Assembly (NCBI GenBank): GCA_016720925.1
Contig: JADKJR010000005.1
Coordinates: 248,001 to 312,000, forward strand
Direction of reading: 5' to 3'
Length of the DNA: 64,000 nt
Origin: Betaproteobacteria bacterium
Lineage (GTDB): Bacteria; Pseudomonadota; Gammaproteobacteria; Burkholderiales; Usitatibacteraceae
Under the pieces are notes generated by a model that saw only the letters and a list, made by a program, of their open reading frames with translations, was not told the origin of the DNA and made no database searches. Shown here one piece after another: positions 30,492-40,422 of this stretch (positions are counted from its first letter, which is position 1; each line of letters begins with the position of its first letter). Made by a program: the position numbers and the translations under genes.

Positions 30492-31169
30492 ATGACCCAA
30501 GAAAAACGACCGATCGACATTCCACTTGAAAGAGGCGTTTTACTCCCCGGAGGCGCAATCTTTGTACACCTCCCGACGCTCGATAAATGGGATGCATTTT
30601 GGCGAGAGCATCGCAAGTCATTCAACTTTGCATGTCAGGGGTACGAAGGCAAAGGCGACCCTATCTTTCTAAACCCATACGACTGGGTTTTTGCGCCCTC
30701 AAAGGACGCACTGGTCAAAACAGTCCTTCGATGGGATGAAATTGGCTTTACGTGCAAGTGGTTCGATTGGGCACGCGAGAATCCCGCTGACTGGAAGTTT
30801 GCGTTAGCTGATACGGCAAGTTACATCGCGGAAAGAAAGAACAAGAATCTCTGGACCGCCGTGGATGAAACGAGCCATCAACAATCTGCAGTTGCTTGCG
30901 GCGGCAATTGGGAGTTGATCGCGCCAGAGCGTTGCGTTATTGACTATGACGAATTGTTTAACTGCGTCGACAACTTTATGTCCAATGATCCAAACTTGCC
31001 ATCTGCCCAAGCTGAATTCATGGTTCAAGAGGGCATATTTGATTACCTGCTGGACGCCGCTCCATGGGAAATCCAATTTTACGACGAAGCCAGTCTCGAC
31101 GAAGAAATCGCGTACTGGAAAGTCGAGCGCATCGCTGGCTGTGAATATTATGGTTGCGAAAACGAATAG
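30492..31169 (+). CDS. Hypothetical protein, 225 aa
   Basis: Not recognised. It is acidic and rich in Trp (WDAFWREHRKSFNFACQGYE, then CKWFDWARENPADWKF), without a signal peptide or membrane segment. The intact frame and good start context support a real gene. Being acidic and orphan in an island, it could be an immunity or anti-defence protein, but nothing shows this directly. It is the last gene before panD, so the island border may lie just after it. Confidence 0.55.
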   Translation: MTQEKRPIDIPLERGVLLPGGAIFVHLPTLDKWDAFWREHRKSFNFACQGYEGKGDPIFLNPYDWVFAPSKDALVKTVLRWDEIGFTCKWFDWARENPADWKFALADTASYIAERKNKNLWTAVDETSHQQSAVACGGNWELIAPERCVIDYDELFNCVDNFMSNDPNLPSAQAEFMVQEGIFDYLLDAAPWEIQFYDEASLDEEIAYWKVERIAGCEYYGCENE

Positions 31170-31356
31170 TACGCATCGACCATCTGGTGCTGCGCTGCCC
31201 GAGTTACCCAGCACATCGCGTGTCGGGCAACCCAACCAAAACCGGGCTACGACTCTGTTTTTGCGACTGAATAGTCATTGAAAGATGGTTGCCCGGAATC
31301 GTGCACAGCATGGTCATCTTGTTCGCCCAATAACAATCAAAATGAAATTGACGGAC

Positions 31357-31731
31357 TTAATCTGGCTGCACCTCTTTGCGTTTTTCAACAATGTCATTGT
31401 AGGAATCAACAAAGACCACTTTAGGCTGATGAGAATCAACTTCATCGTTTCCTACCTGGACGTATGCCGCAATGATGACAATATCCCCAACAGCGGCCAA
31501 ACGCGCGGCTGCCCCGTTGACCGAAATCATCCGAGAACCACGCGGCGCAAGCAAAGCGTAGGTGGTAAATCGCTGGCCATTGGTTACATTATAGATGTCA
31601 ATCTGCTCATTTGGCGCGATGCCACTAGCGTCCAACAAGTCCGCGTCGATCGCGCATGATCCTTCATAGTGAAGCTCGCAATGGCTCACTGTCGCGCGAT
31701 GAATCTTGCCGTTTAGAAATGTACGAAACAT
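31357..31731 (-). CDS. panD: Aspartate 1-decarboxylase
   Basis: Converts aspartate to beta-alanine for pantothenate and CoA synthesis, in the cytoplasm as a tetramer. 124 aa, the family length. The start is set at 31731 (MFRTFLNGKIHRATV). The self-cleavage site Gly24-Ser25 (HYEGSCAID) that yields the pyruvoyl group is present, as are the Tyr (VTNGQRFTTYAL) and the stretch ISVNGAAARLAAVGD. An open frame extends further upstream but adds no family sequence. No operon partner; it is the first clear core gene after the island. Confidence 0.95.
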   Translation of the reverse strand: MFRTFLNGKIHRATVSHCELHYEGSCAIDADLLDASGIAPNEQIDIYNVTNGQRFTTYALLAPRGSRMISVNGAAARLAAVGDIVIIAAYVQVGNDEVDSHQPKVVFVDSYNDIVEKRKEVQPD

Positions 31732-32066
31732 TGGCTTTCCCCCAAAATTGATTTCTTTTTCTCCCGCACATACACATAAGCAATTTGCCAAACCAGCCCT
31801 TTGTCGCGTACGCCACTTAGAGGCAATCTTCGATCCTGTTTTCCTATCCATTCGCTAACAACTTCAGCAATCGGCGTTAATGCATGGAATCCAACGTTTA
31901 GACTCGTCAGATTGCAGAGCATATCGTCTGGTTTTGTCGTTCGACACCTCAAACTATCGGCATTGATTTGAGGGACGCGTCCACATCGTCCCGACAACAA
32001 TCTGTTTCATTGAATTGCCACGCGCCACAGTTGGGACATGGCGATTCAAGGAGGTGGAACACAACG

Positions 32067-33712
32067 CTACATATTTGGATAATTCGGCCCTCGCCGCCCT
32101 GTGGCACGACCCAGTTGATGTTCTGTGTCGGATCCTTAATGTCGCAGGTCTTACAGTGCACGCAATTCTGCGCATTGATCTGCAGGTGCGGATTCTGGCC
32201 CGATTCGTCGCGCACAATTTCATAGACACCAGCTGGGCAGTAGCGCTGTTCAGGAGCGTCGTAGAGTGCGAGATTGATCTTGATCGGCGCCGATGCATCG
32301 TAAAGCCTCAGGTGACAAGGCTCGTTTTCCTCGTGATTGGTGTTCGAGATGAAGACAGAAGAAAGGCGATCAAAGGTGAGTATGCCGTCAGGTTTGGGAT
32401 AATTAATTGGCTGGCAGTCGGCGGCTTTCTTAAGTTTGGCGTGGTCGGGCGCGCTGTGATGCAGAGTCCACGGAGCCTTGCCGCGGAAGACAGTCTGGTC
32501 GATACCGAACATCAGGCCGCCCAAGTGCAGGCCCTTGGCGATCCAAGGCTTAAAGTTTCGCGCCCTGTAGAGTTCCTCATATAGCCAGCTCTTGCTGAAA
32601 GCTTCCGGATACGCGGCGAGCGCGTCGCTGCTACGGCCCGCTACTACCGCGTCGAAGCAGGCCTCGGCAGCCAGAGAGCCTGTCTTTATTGCGCAATGCG
32701 CGCCTTTAATGCGCGCGGCGTTGAGGAACCCAGCGTCGTCGCCAATCAGAGCCCCGCCCGGAAAAACCAGCTTAGGCAGTGATTGCAGGCCGCCGGCGGC
32801 GAGGGCACGGGCGCCATAGGCAATGCGCTTGCCGCCTTCGAGAAATTCGCTAATCTTCGGATTGGACTTCAGGCGCTGGAACTCTTCGTAGGGTGATAGA
32901 AAGGGATTGGTATAGCCGAGTCCGGTGACGAAGCCGACCGAAACCAGATTGTCTTCCATGTGATAAAGAAAGCCACCGCCGTAAGTGTGTGAGTCGAGTG
33001 GCCAGCCGCCGGTGTGGATGACCAGCCCAATCTGGTGTCTCTCCGGCTTTATTTCCCACAGCTCCTTGATGCCGATGCCGAAAACCTGAGGATCGGCGCC
33101 TTCACGCAAATTGAATTTCTGCTCAATCTGCTTGCCAAGATGGCCACGGCAGCCTTCGGCGAACAGGGTGTATTTGGCGTGCAATTCCATCCCTGGCTGG
33201 TAGGCGGGTCCGTGGCTACTGTCTTTGAGCACACCCATGTCGCCGGTCGCGACACCCGTCACTGAGCCTCTGTTGTCATACAGAACTTCAGCACCAGCAA
33301 AGCCCGGATAAATTTCAACCCCGAGCGCTTCGGCCCGCTGCCCCAGCCAGCGGCATAAGTTGCCAAGGCTGATGACGTAGTTGCCTTCGTTGTGGAAGCA
33401 TTTAGGTAGGAGCCAGTTGGGCACCCGCACGCCGCCGCCTTCGGTTAGCACGAGAAATCGATCCTCACTGACCGGCGCCTTAAGTGGTGCCCCCTGCGCT
33501 TGCCAATCTGAAAACAGTTCGGCCAGCGCCCTCGGATCCATGACTGCGCCAGAGAGAATATGCCCCCCTATTTCCGAGGCCTTTTCGATTAGGCAGACGC
33601 TGATCTCGTTCTTTTTCTCGGCCGCCAGCTGCTTGAGGCGGATCGCGGCAGACAGTCCGGCCGGTCCACCGCCGACAATCAAAACATCGTATTCCATCGA
33701 TTCGCGTTGCAT
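32067..33712 (-). CDS. Electron transfer flavoprotein-ubiquinone oxidoreductase (ETF-QO)
   Basis: About 548 aa, the usual length. It passes electrons from reduced ETF to ubiquinone at the membrane. The N-terminal FAD site is DVLIVGGGPAGLSAA, and the C-terminal 4Fe-4S site shows CVHCKTCDIKDP. The start at 33712 has a good AAGAAGG site. The end normally reads GGGGPNYPNM. Here it reads GGEGR and runs on in another frame. One C lost in GGCCCG near 32087 restores PNYPNM and a stop at 32067, so the end is given there. Electrons from the acyl-CoA dehydrogenases in this cluster can be handled by this enzyme. Confidence 0.92.
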
Positions 33713-34176
33713 GCAATACCTTCTTGCGGTCTTGACCTATTCCCGACATGCCAGCCGAGCAGCACGGCCATTAACGGACAAGTCTGCTTCAGCGAGAACA
33801 TGTCTGCATCGTCCAAACGGACAAGCAGATGCCCAGGCATACGAAGACGGCGGGAGAGTTGAAGAATCCTGTAGCCCAAGATAAACATCAGTGGCAGTCG
33901 TGAAATGCCGATGGTTTCGATTCTCGGCATTGTTCTAAATCAGCATTTGCATACTTTCGTTTCGAGCTCGTTGCTTTCAATAGCGACTTTGCAGAGGATG
34001 AGTTCGGGGTCAACGTTCAAAATAGCTTACCGCGAACATTGCTGGTCGCGGCAATCACAATGTACGTCCGTTGATCGATGACCGCGTCATGGAAATGTCG
34101 TCCGTTGAGACTAGGACAGGAGGACTGCTATCGACTAGCTTATGCATTATCGTAATTCCCAGATGACGTGCTGTGC
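33713..34176. other. Divergent intergenic region
   Basis: About 460 bases between the divergent ETF-QO and CoA-ligase genes, so promoters for both must lie here. No RNA gene was recognised, and no clear operator repeat can be pointed to. Confidence 0.5.
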
Positions 34177-35744
34177 ATGAACCGGATACCTAGGACTACC
34201 TCCGAACTGGTTGCCCTTGCGGCCAAGACGTTCGGCGCGGCTACCTTCATCGAGGAGGGGCCGATTAGGATCGATTTCGCCGGCTTCAGCCGGCGTTGCG
34301 ATGTGGTCGCCAATGCTTTGCTCGCCGCCGGAATGCGCCACGGCGACCGTATTGCCATCTGGGCGCCGAATATTCATGAGTGGATCGTCGCCGCGCTGGG
34401 CGCGCAGTCGATGGGCGCTGTTCTGGTCACCATCAATACGCTACAAGGCCGCCGGAGGCGGCCTACATTCTGCGCGCGAGCGGCGCGCGGATGCTTTTCG
34501 CTATCGGTGATTTTCTCGGCACCAACTATCCGGCCATGCTGGATGGCGAAGACTTGCCTTCGCTCGAGATGATTGTTGTTCTGCGCGATGGCTGCGGCAA
34601 GCACACGCCTTGGCAGGAATTCCTGACCCGCGCCAAACAGGTTACCGATACGGTTCTCGCCGAGGCGCGTAGAGCCCAGAGCCCGGACGATATCTCGGAC
34701 ATTTTTTTCACTTCGGGCACGACGGGCGAGCCCAAGGGCGTGATGACCCGGCATGGGCAAAACTTGCGCGCCTTCGACTGCTTCTGCGAGATCCTAGGCA
34801 TAATTCAGGGCGATCGCTACCTAGTAGTCAATCCCTTTTTCCACAGTTTTGGCTACAAGGCAGGCATCCTCGCATGTCTGCTACGGGGCGCCACCCTACT
34901 ACCGCACGCCATCTTCGACGCTGGGGATATCCTGCGCCGCATCTCCGCCGAGCGAATCAGCGTTCTGCCTGGACCACCGACCCTATTCCAGTCCCTGCTC
35001 GCCCATCCGCGTCTTTCCGACTACGACCTATCCTCGCTCCAGAGAGCCTCTACCGGCGCGGCCAGTATACCGGTCGCACTTATCCGGCAAATGCGTGAGG
35101 TACTGGGTTTCAAAAACGTGATTTCCGCCTACGGCCTGACCGAGTGTTGCGGTCTAGTTACCGCCTGCCGACCAAGCGACGAGGCGGAACTCGTCGCTAC
35201 GACTTCGGGGCGTGCCATTCCCGATATAGAACTACGCTGCATTTCTCCCGCTGGCCACGAAGTGCAACGCGGCGAAGCGGGCGAAATCGTTGTACGTGGC
35301 TACAATGTCATGGTCGGCTACTTTGAAAACGCGGCAGCCACTGCAGAGACCATTGACAGCGAAGGCTGGCTACACACCGGTGACGTCGGCGTCATGGACA
35401 GCGCGGGCAATCTGCGTATTACCGACCGGCTCAAGGATATGTTCATCACCGGTGGCTTCAACTGCTACCCGGCGGAGATCGAGAACATCATCGCCTCACA
35501 TCCTGCTGTGGCCATGAACGCGGTCATCGGCATCCCGGATGAACGGCAGGGTGAAGTAGCGATGGCTTTTGTCGTCACCAAGCCTGGCAGCGCGCTTGGT
35601 GCCGATAGCTTGATTGATTGGTGCAGGGCCCGCATGGCAAATTTTAAGGTTCCGCGCCGCGTCGCCCTCGTCGAAAGGCTGCCCCTCAATGCCTCCGGCA
35701 AGGTGCAGAAGACAGAATTGAGGAAGCACTCTACAGATGACTGA
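34177..35744 (+). CDS. fadD3: Acyl-CoA ligase, FadD3-like (frameshifted near the 5' end)
   Basis: About 522 aa, AMP-forming ligase. The P-loop is FTSGTTGEPKGVM, followed by the acyl pocket NPFFHSFGYKAG, the A5 motif AYGLTECCG, and the C-terminal hinge and Lys motif RLKDMFITGGFN then NASGKVQK. FadD3 activates the indanedione propionate (HIP) left from rings C and D of steroids, and ipd genes lie nearby. The first 90 residues sit in another frame. Two small indels near 34440-34460 are needed to read INTRYKAAEAAYILRAS. The exact substrate is inferred from context. Confidence 0.78.
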
Positions 35745-35761
35745 TGCACCAGGAGGCATAG

Positions 35762-36766
35762 ATGTCTTCACCAAGTCCGATGTCATTGGCCGAGTTGGCG
35801 CGGCTCAGCACGCTGCCAGGCGAGTTAGACATGTATTCGCCGCTGTTCGGTCATCCTCTGTTGCTGCTCGACCTGGACCAAGAACTGCCCGACGATACCG
35901 ATTTGCAAACGCTCGTCGCAGCTCTCGCCACCCTGCCTTGCCCGATACTGGGCTTGGGCGCCTGCATCACTGAGCTGCCACAAACACTTCTCTCCGCGCT
36001 CGACGTAGTGTTGGAAGACGCAAAGGAATTGCCGCCATTGCTGCGCAATATCCGGGCGCATCCACTGGCGGCGGCAACGTTGGTACAGCTGTTACGCCAT
36101 AACGAAACAGCCAGCATCAACGCTGGCCTCCTCGCCGAATCGCTTGCATTTGGGATGCTCCAAGCCAGCGCCGACTTCCGCCGCCACCTGGAAACACAGC
36201 CTCCCCCGCTACCATGTAACGATACAGATCCACTCAAACTCGATCGCGTTGGCTCGCAGCTAAACATCACGCTCACACATGCACACCGGCGCAACGCCTG
36301 GTCGGCGACCATGCGTGATTCCTTCTACGAGGCGTTACTGCTTCTCGCCAGCGATCCGGGCATCGTCAGGGCATTGGTGCGCGGTGACGGCGAGTGCTTC
36401 TGCACTGGCGGCGACCTCAGCGAGTTCGGCTTGGCCTTCGATGCGGCGCAGGCTCATCTGGTGCGCCTTTCCCGTCCGGTCAGTCGATTGCTCGCGCAAC
36501 TGGCACCGCGTATGGAATTCCACGTGCATCGTGCCTGCATCGGTTCCGGCATAGAATTGCCGGCTTTCGCCGGGCGCTTGGTAGCGAGTGCCAATACCTA
36601 CTTTCAATTGCCTGAAATTGGCATGGGATTAATCCCAGGCGCCGGTGGCACTGTTAGCATAACCCGCCGCATAGGTCGCCAGCGCACGGCTTGGCTTGCA
36701 CTTTCAGGCACGCGCATCAAGGCCGAGCTAGCGCTAGCCTGGGGTCTAATAGACGAGATTACCTAA
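35762..36766 (+). CDS. Enoyl-CoA hydratase/isomerase family protein
   Basis: 334 aa, longer than a plain hydratase (about 260): the first 160 residues are not recognised. The crotonase core starts near residue 160 (LNITLTHAHRRNAWSATMRD) and shows the oxyanion-hole stretch GDGECFCTGGDLSEFG and HRACIGSGIELPAFAGRLVA. A PEIGMGLIPGAGGTVSITRR helix carries the second catalytic region. A GGAGG site lies five bases before the ATG, 17 bases after the ligase gene, so the two are one operon. Possibly acts in beta-oxidation of a ring or side-chain CoA ester. Confidence 0.78.
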   Translation: MSSPSPMSLAELARLSTLPGELDMYSPLFGHPLLLLDLDQELPDDTDLQTLVAALATLPCPILGLGACITELPQTLLSALDVVLEDAKELPPLLRNIRAHPLAAATLVQLLRHNETASINAGLLAESLAFGMLQASADFRRHLETQPPPLPCNDTDPLKLDRVGSQLNITLTHAHRRNAWSATMRDSFYEALLLLASDPGIVRALVRGDGECFCTGGDLSEFGLAFDAAQAHLVRLSRPVSRLLAQLAPRMEFHVHRACIGSGIELPAFAGRLVASANTYFQLPEIGMGLIPGAGGTVSITRRIGRQRTAWLALSGTRIKAELALAWGLIDEIT

Positions 36767-38693
36767 TCTCAATGGCCTCGACCATCAGCTCGGCGATGTC
36801 GAAGACCTTTCGTTCCTCACTGTGTTTGCTGGCGCTGGAGTCCAGCGTCAGCAAACAGAACGAACAGGCGGTCGCAACGCGCTCGGCGCCAGTAGCCAGG
36901 GCCTCTTCAATGCGAACGTCGCTGATACGTGCCGAGCCGCCCTGACCGCCCCAGTAATTGCCGCCGCCGGCGCCGCAGCAGAAACTGTCCTTTCCGCTGC
37001 GCGGCATTTCGACAAGTTGTCCAAGGGAACTCACTACGCTTCGGCCGGGTTCGACGATATCATTGTGACGGGCCAGGTAGCAGGGGTCGTGGAACGTGAT
37101 CTTGCGCTGCGATGCCTTGGGCCGCAGCTTGCCCTCACGCACCATCCGATCGATGAAGACGGCATGAGGAATGGTCTCCCAATCGCCGCCGAGCTGCGGG
37201 TAGTAGCGGTCGAAACTATTGAAGCAATGGGCGCAGACGGTGATCACCTTGCGCACCTTCAGTTCGCGGAACTCCTCGATATTGGCCTTTGCCATGTCAA
37301 CGAACTGCATCTCGTTGCCCATCATCTTGGCGGGGTCACCCGTGCAGTGCGGGCCGTCAAGGATGCCGTAGGAAACCCGCGCGGCCTCTAGCAAGCGCAC
37401 CATGGCCCGAGCTGCGTGTTGCGCCTGTTCCTCGTAGATTACCGAGCAGCCTATCCACAACAGGTACTCGGTCTTTCCCGCATCAAACAAGGGTACATCC
37501 AGACCTTGCCGCCAATCGTCAGGATTGGTGGCAGTGCCGAAGAAGGGATGGCCACGTGTCTCCAGGTTCTTATTGGCGGCGGCCATGGTGTCCGGCATTT
37601 CCGAACGATCCATGACGAAATGGCGACGGAATTCTAGGATGACCTCCGCTGGATTATTGGAGACCGGGCATACCTCCACGCAGGCAGCGCAGCTAGTGCA
37701 ATTGAAAATGGCGACCATTCCAAGTTGGTCGATCAGCCCGGCATCATGTTCGCGGCCCTGCGCAAGGTATTCGGCGCAGGTCAGCATGACTTTCTTCGGT
37801 GATAACGGCTTGCCGGTCTGCGCCGCTGGACAGGCCTCGTGGCAGCGTCCACACCACAGACACGCGGACAAATCGAGCAGACTCTTCTGACTGAGGTCGC
37901 TGAGTTTGGCCGCGCCCAGACGCAAGCCCTCGCCTTCGGGTAATTCGGCCTCAAAATCGATGGCTGACAGGGTAATCCCCGATCGCCGGGGTGCCAGCGC
38001 GGAGTTGAGCGGCCCCAGCACTATGTGCGACATCGGCGTATATGCAATTAGGGCGATGAAAACCAAAGCGAGTAAGCCGTGCAGCCACCATGCAAGCTGG
38101 TTACCCAGCACCGCGGCAGTCGGCATGACGGAGTTGATGACAGCGGCAACGGCGATGCCAAGAAACTCGCCGCGGCTCGCCGCCGCGGGATCGCTGAGAC
38201 GGAAGCCTTCGGCGAGGAAACCGCAGACGATAATCGCGAGCAGCAACCCGTTCATGGCTGTAAAGCCGGGCCGCGCCTTGACCGCAATAAGCCGCTTGGG
38301 CGGAGCTAGGCGGCGCAGGAACATGAACGTGGCACCGGCGAGCATCATTAGCCCTGCCACCTCCCGTCCAAGTTCCATGACTAGGAAACCGAACCATCCC
38401 CGATAGACCTGAATGCCGACGAAGCTCAAAACATAAACCGCGTGGCCGCCAATTTCAATCAGGGCACCGAAAAACAACAGCAAATGAGCAATGCCGGAGG
38501 CCGGGCGCTTGATCAGACGTGACAGCAGCAGGCCACGCTTGATCAACGTTTCACGGTTGATCGGCCCCGACATTGGCGTCGAGCCGACGCCAATGCGCGC
38601 ACCCACGCGACGCAGACCGACGATCAAGGTGGCCATTGCCGCAAGCAGCAGTACAGTGAGGATAATGTAGGCGATCGTCGGAATGGCGTACAT
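36759..38693 (-). CDS. EtfD-like membrane Fe-S oxidoreductase (ETF to quinone)
   Basis: About 644 aa. The N-terminal half has several membrane helices (YIILTVLLLAAMATLIVGL, then four more) like a nitrate-reductase gamma or HdrE fold. Two ferredoxin-type clusters follow (CLWCGRCHEACP and CTSCAACVEVCP), then HdrB-like CCG domains (CAHCFNSFDRYYP and SFCCGAGGGNYW). Proteins of this type (EtfD of mycobacteria, EMO of others) take electrons from ETF into the quinone pool. The start is ATG 38693, but TTG 38708 is possible. Its 3' end overlaps that of the enoyl-CoA hydratase gene, which converges on it. Confidence 0.8.
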   Translation of the reverse strand: MYAIPTIAYIILTVLLLAAMATLIVGLRRVGARIGVGSTPMSGPINRETLIKRGLLLSRLIKRPASGIAHLLLFFGALIEIGGHAVYVLSFVGIQVYRGWFGFLVMELGREVAGLMMLAGATFMFLRRLAPPKRLIAVKARPGFTAMNGLLLAIIVCGFLAEGFRLSDPAAASRGEFLGIAVAAVINSVMPTAAVLGNQLAWWLHGLLALVFIALIAYTPMSHIVLGPLNSALAPRRSGITLSAIDFEAELPEGEGLRLGAAKLSDLSQKSLLDLSACLWCGRCHEACPAAQTGKPLSPKKVMLTCAEYLAQGREHDAGLIDQLGMVAIFNCTSCAACVEVCPVSNNPAEVILEFRRHFVMDRSEMPDTMAAANKNLETRGHPFFGTATNPDDWRQGLDVPLFDAGKTEYLLWIGCSVIYEEQAQHAARAMVRLLEAARVSYGILDGPHCTGDPAKMMGNEMQFVDMAKANIEEFRELKVRKVITVCAHCFNSFDRYYPQLGGDWETIPHAVFIDRMVREGKLRPKASQRKITFHDPCYLARHNDIVEPGRSVVSSLGQLVEMPRSGKDSFCCGAGGGNYWGGQGGSARISDVRIEEALATGAERVATACSFCLLTLDSSASKHSEERKVFDIAELMVEAIEIR

Positions 38694-38728
38694 CGTCGCT
38701 GTTGCCAAGTCTTGGTGTTTGGGTCAGG

Positions 38729-39922
38729 TTAGCGCTTGAGTATTGCCGCCGTGGCATTGCCGCCCAAGCCGTTGGTCTGGCACAAGCCGACCTTGGCATT
38801 GGGTACCTGACGTCCGCCCGACTGACCACGCAACTGCCAGGTCAGCTCGGCAATCTGGAATACTCCCATAGCCGTGGTCGCCTCGCCGAAGGACACAAAG
38901 CCGCCCGATGGATTGATGGGCATGCGGCCGATCGGCGTCGTTTCGCCCGCCTCGAGCAGGCGCTCAGCCTCGCCCGGCTGGCAAAGTCCCCACTCTTCCG
39001 GGAATGCCAGTTCGTAGTAGCAGGTGTTGTCCTGCAGTTCAGTGAAGCTTATGTCGCTGGGACCAATGCCGGAGAGCTCGAAGGCGCGGTTAACCGCCGC
39101 CTTGACTTCGGTATGGAAACTGGGGCCCGCTGGGGACGGTCCGGCCAGACCGCGCGGCAGGGCATCCGAAAAATGCATGGTGGCGACTGCACTGCTGGCG
39201 ACCGTCACCGGCGTCCCGGTGAACTGTCGCGCCTTCTCGCGGGTGCAGATGATTGCGGCAGCAGCGCCGTTCGATACGGGACAGATTTCGAACAGACGCA
39301 GTGGATTGCTGACGTAGGGCGAAGCCAAGACTTCCTCGACGCTAACTTCTCTTTGGAAACGCGCGTAGGGATTGCCAACCGAGCATTTGCGCGCCTTGGC
39401 GGTGACCTTGGCAAACTGCTCCTCGGTAGTACCGTAGTCATGCATGCGCCGTCTTGCCAGCGCCGCCCAGAAGGCGGGGCCAGGAATGCCGACGCAACGC
39501 TGACGAAGGAATTCTGGATCGGTCGCTTCTTCTATGCCGGAGGTCTGGATCATCCCCTTCGGCATCACTTCACCGCCGACTACCAACATCATGTCATAGG
39601 TGCCCCCGGCGACCATGGTGTAGCCGACATTGAAGGCATTGCCTCCAGCCGAGCAACCGGCGGACATGTTGTACACGGGAATGCCCGTGGAGCCGAGATC
39701 CTCCTCGACGTCGTTGCCGTTCAGGCCCCAGCCCTTGCCCCCCGAGAAGCGCGAACTGGCCGCGGCGATGGCTTCGATCTGTTTCCAGGCCACCCCGGCA
39801 TCCTTGAGCGCAGCGTCGACAGCGTGGCGACAGAGTTGGGTAACGGACTTGGTACCGACGACCGCGTCGCCGGTCTTACCAAAACGGTGGAGGCCTACGC
39901 CCAGTACCACTACTTCACGCAT
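38729..39922 (-). CDS. Lipid-transfer-protein type thiolase (Ltp/SCPx family)
   Basis: About 397 aa. A thiolase fold with the nucleophile Cys (NMSAGCSAGGNAF) but with NPSGGFVSFGEA in place of the usual GHP-x-G motif, so it is not a normal thiolase. Ltp proteins with a DUF35 partner often act as retro-aldolases on steroid side chains. The start at 39922 is preferred to 39928 because of GGAGAGG seven bases before it. It lies 17 bases after the DUF35 gene. The role here (side-chain or ring aldol step) is inferred. Confidence 0.82.
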   Translation of the reverse strand: MREVVVLGVGLHRFGKTGDAVVGTKSVTQLCRHAVDAALKDAGVAWKQIEAIAAASSRFSGGKGWGLNGNDVEEDLGSTGIPVYNMSAGCSAGGNAFNVGYTMVAGGTYDMMLVVGGEVMPKGMIQTSGIEEATDPEFLRQRCVGIPGPAFWAALARRRMHDYGTTEEQFAKVTAKARKCSVGNPYARFQREVSVEEVLASPYVSNPLRLFEICPVSNGAAAAIICTREKARQFTGTPVTVASSAVATMHFSDALPRGLAGPSPAGPSFHTEVKAAVNRAFELSGIGPSDISFTELQDNTCYYELAFPEEWGLCQPGEAERLLEAGETTPIGRMPINPSGGFVSFGEATTAMGVFQIAELTWQLRGQSGGRQVPNAKVGLCQTNGLGGNATAAILKR

Positions 39923-39939
39923 GATCATTCCTCTCCGCT

Positions 39940-40412
39940 TCAGACCAGTTTGAACTTCCAGGTAGTACGCGCGGACTCACCTTCGCGGTAGAGCTCCTCG
40001 ATCACCAGCACAACCTTGGCGCCGACCTTGATGCCTCGGTTGGTCCGCAGATCTGCCCAACTAGACGCAGGCCGTTGTCCAGGTCCACAACGCCGATGAG
40101 GTAAGGCTTGAAGGGCAGGTCGAATTTGTGCGGCGGAGGCGGCGCGAAGTCGGCGGTTGAGTAGCTCCAAAGCACGCCGCTGCCGCCATAATTGCATTCG
40201 GCCATATCGGTACCGGCGCAGTCGGGATTGCGGCAAACCGCCGCGCGTGGAAAATAAGGCGTGTTGCAGCTCCTGCAGCGCGAACCGATGACGTGGGCAC
40301 CACCCTCCTCGGTAAACAGCCCCGGGACAGTCGGCAGGCGCTGGTCCGGGACGAAGCTGCCGCCGGCGACCGATCCTTCGGCAACGAAGTGGCCTTTTGT
40401 ATGTTCGCTCAT
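39940..40412 (-). CDS. DUF35 OB-fold protein with zinc ribbon, Ltp partner (one frameshift)
   Basis: About 157 aa. The zinc ribbon is clear (IGSRCRSCNTPYFPRAAVCR then NPDC), followed by an OB-fold stretch (GSGVLWSYSTADFAPPPP). The last 45 residues lie in a second frame joined near 40060 (GLRLVGQI then ADLRTNRGIKVGAKV). These proteins bind acyl-CoA and pair with the Ltp thiolase encoded just downstream. A GGAGAG site precedes the start. The gene lies between etfA and ltp on the same strand. Confidence 0.82.
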
Positions 40413-40422
40413 GGTTCTCTCC

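Noticed and set aside
31170..31356. Right attachment site with the missing tRNA 3' half before panD
   Set aside because: No T-arm-like sequence and no ACGGCCC was found in this gap, so the right border stays unknown.
33679..33930. Short open frame upstream of ETF-QO on the same strand
   Set aside because: It overlaps the ETF-QO start and has no recognisable protein features; probably part of the promoter region.
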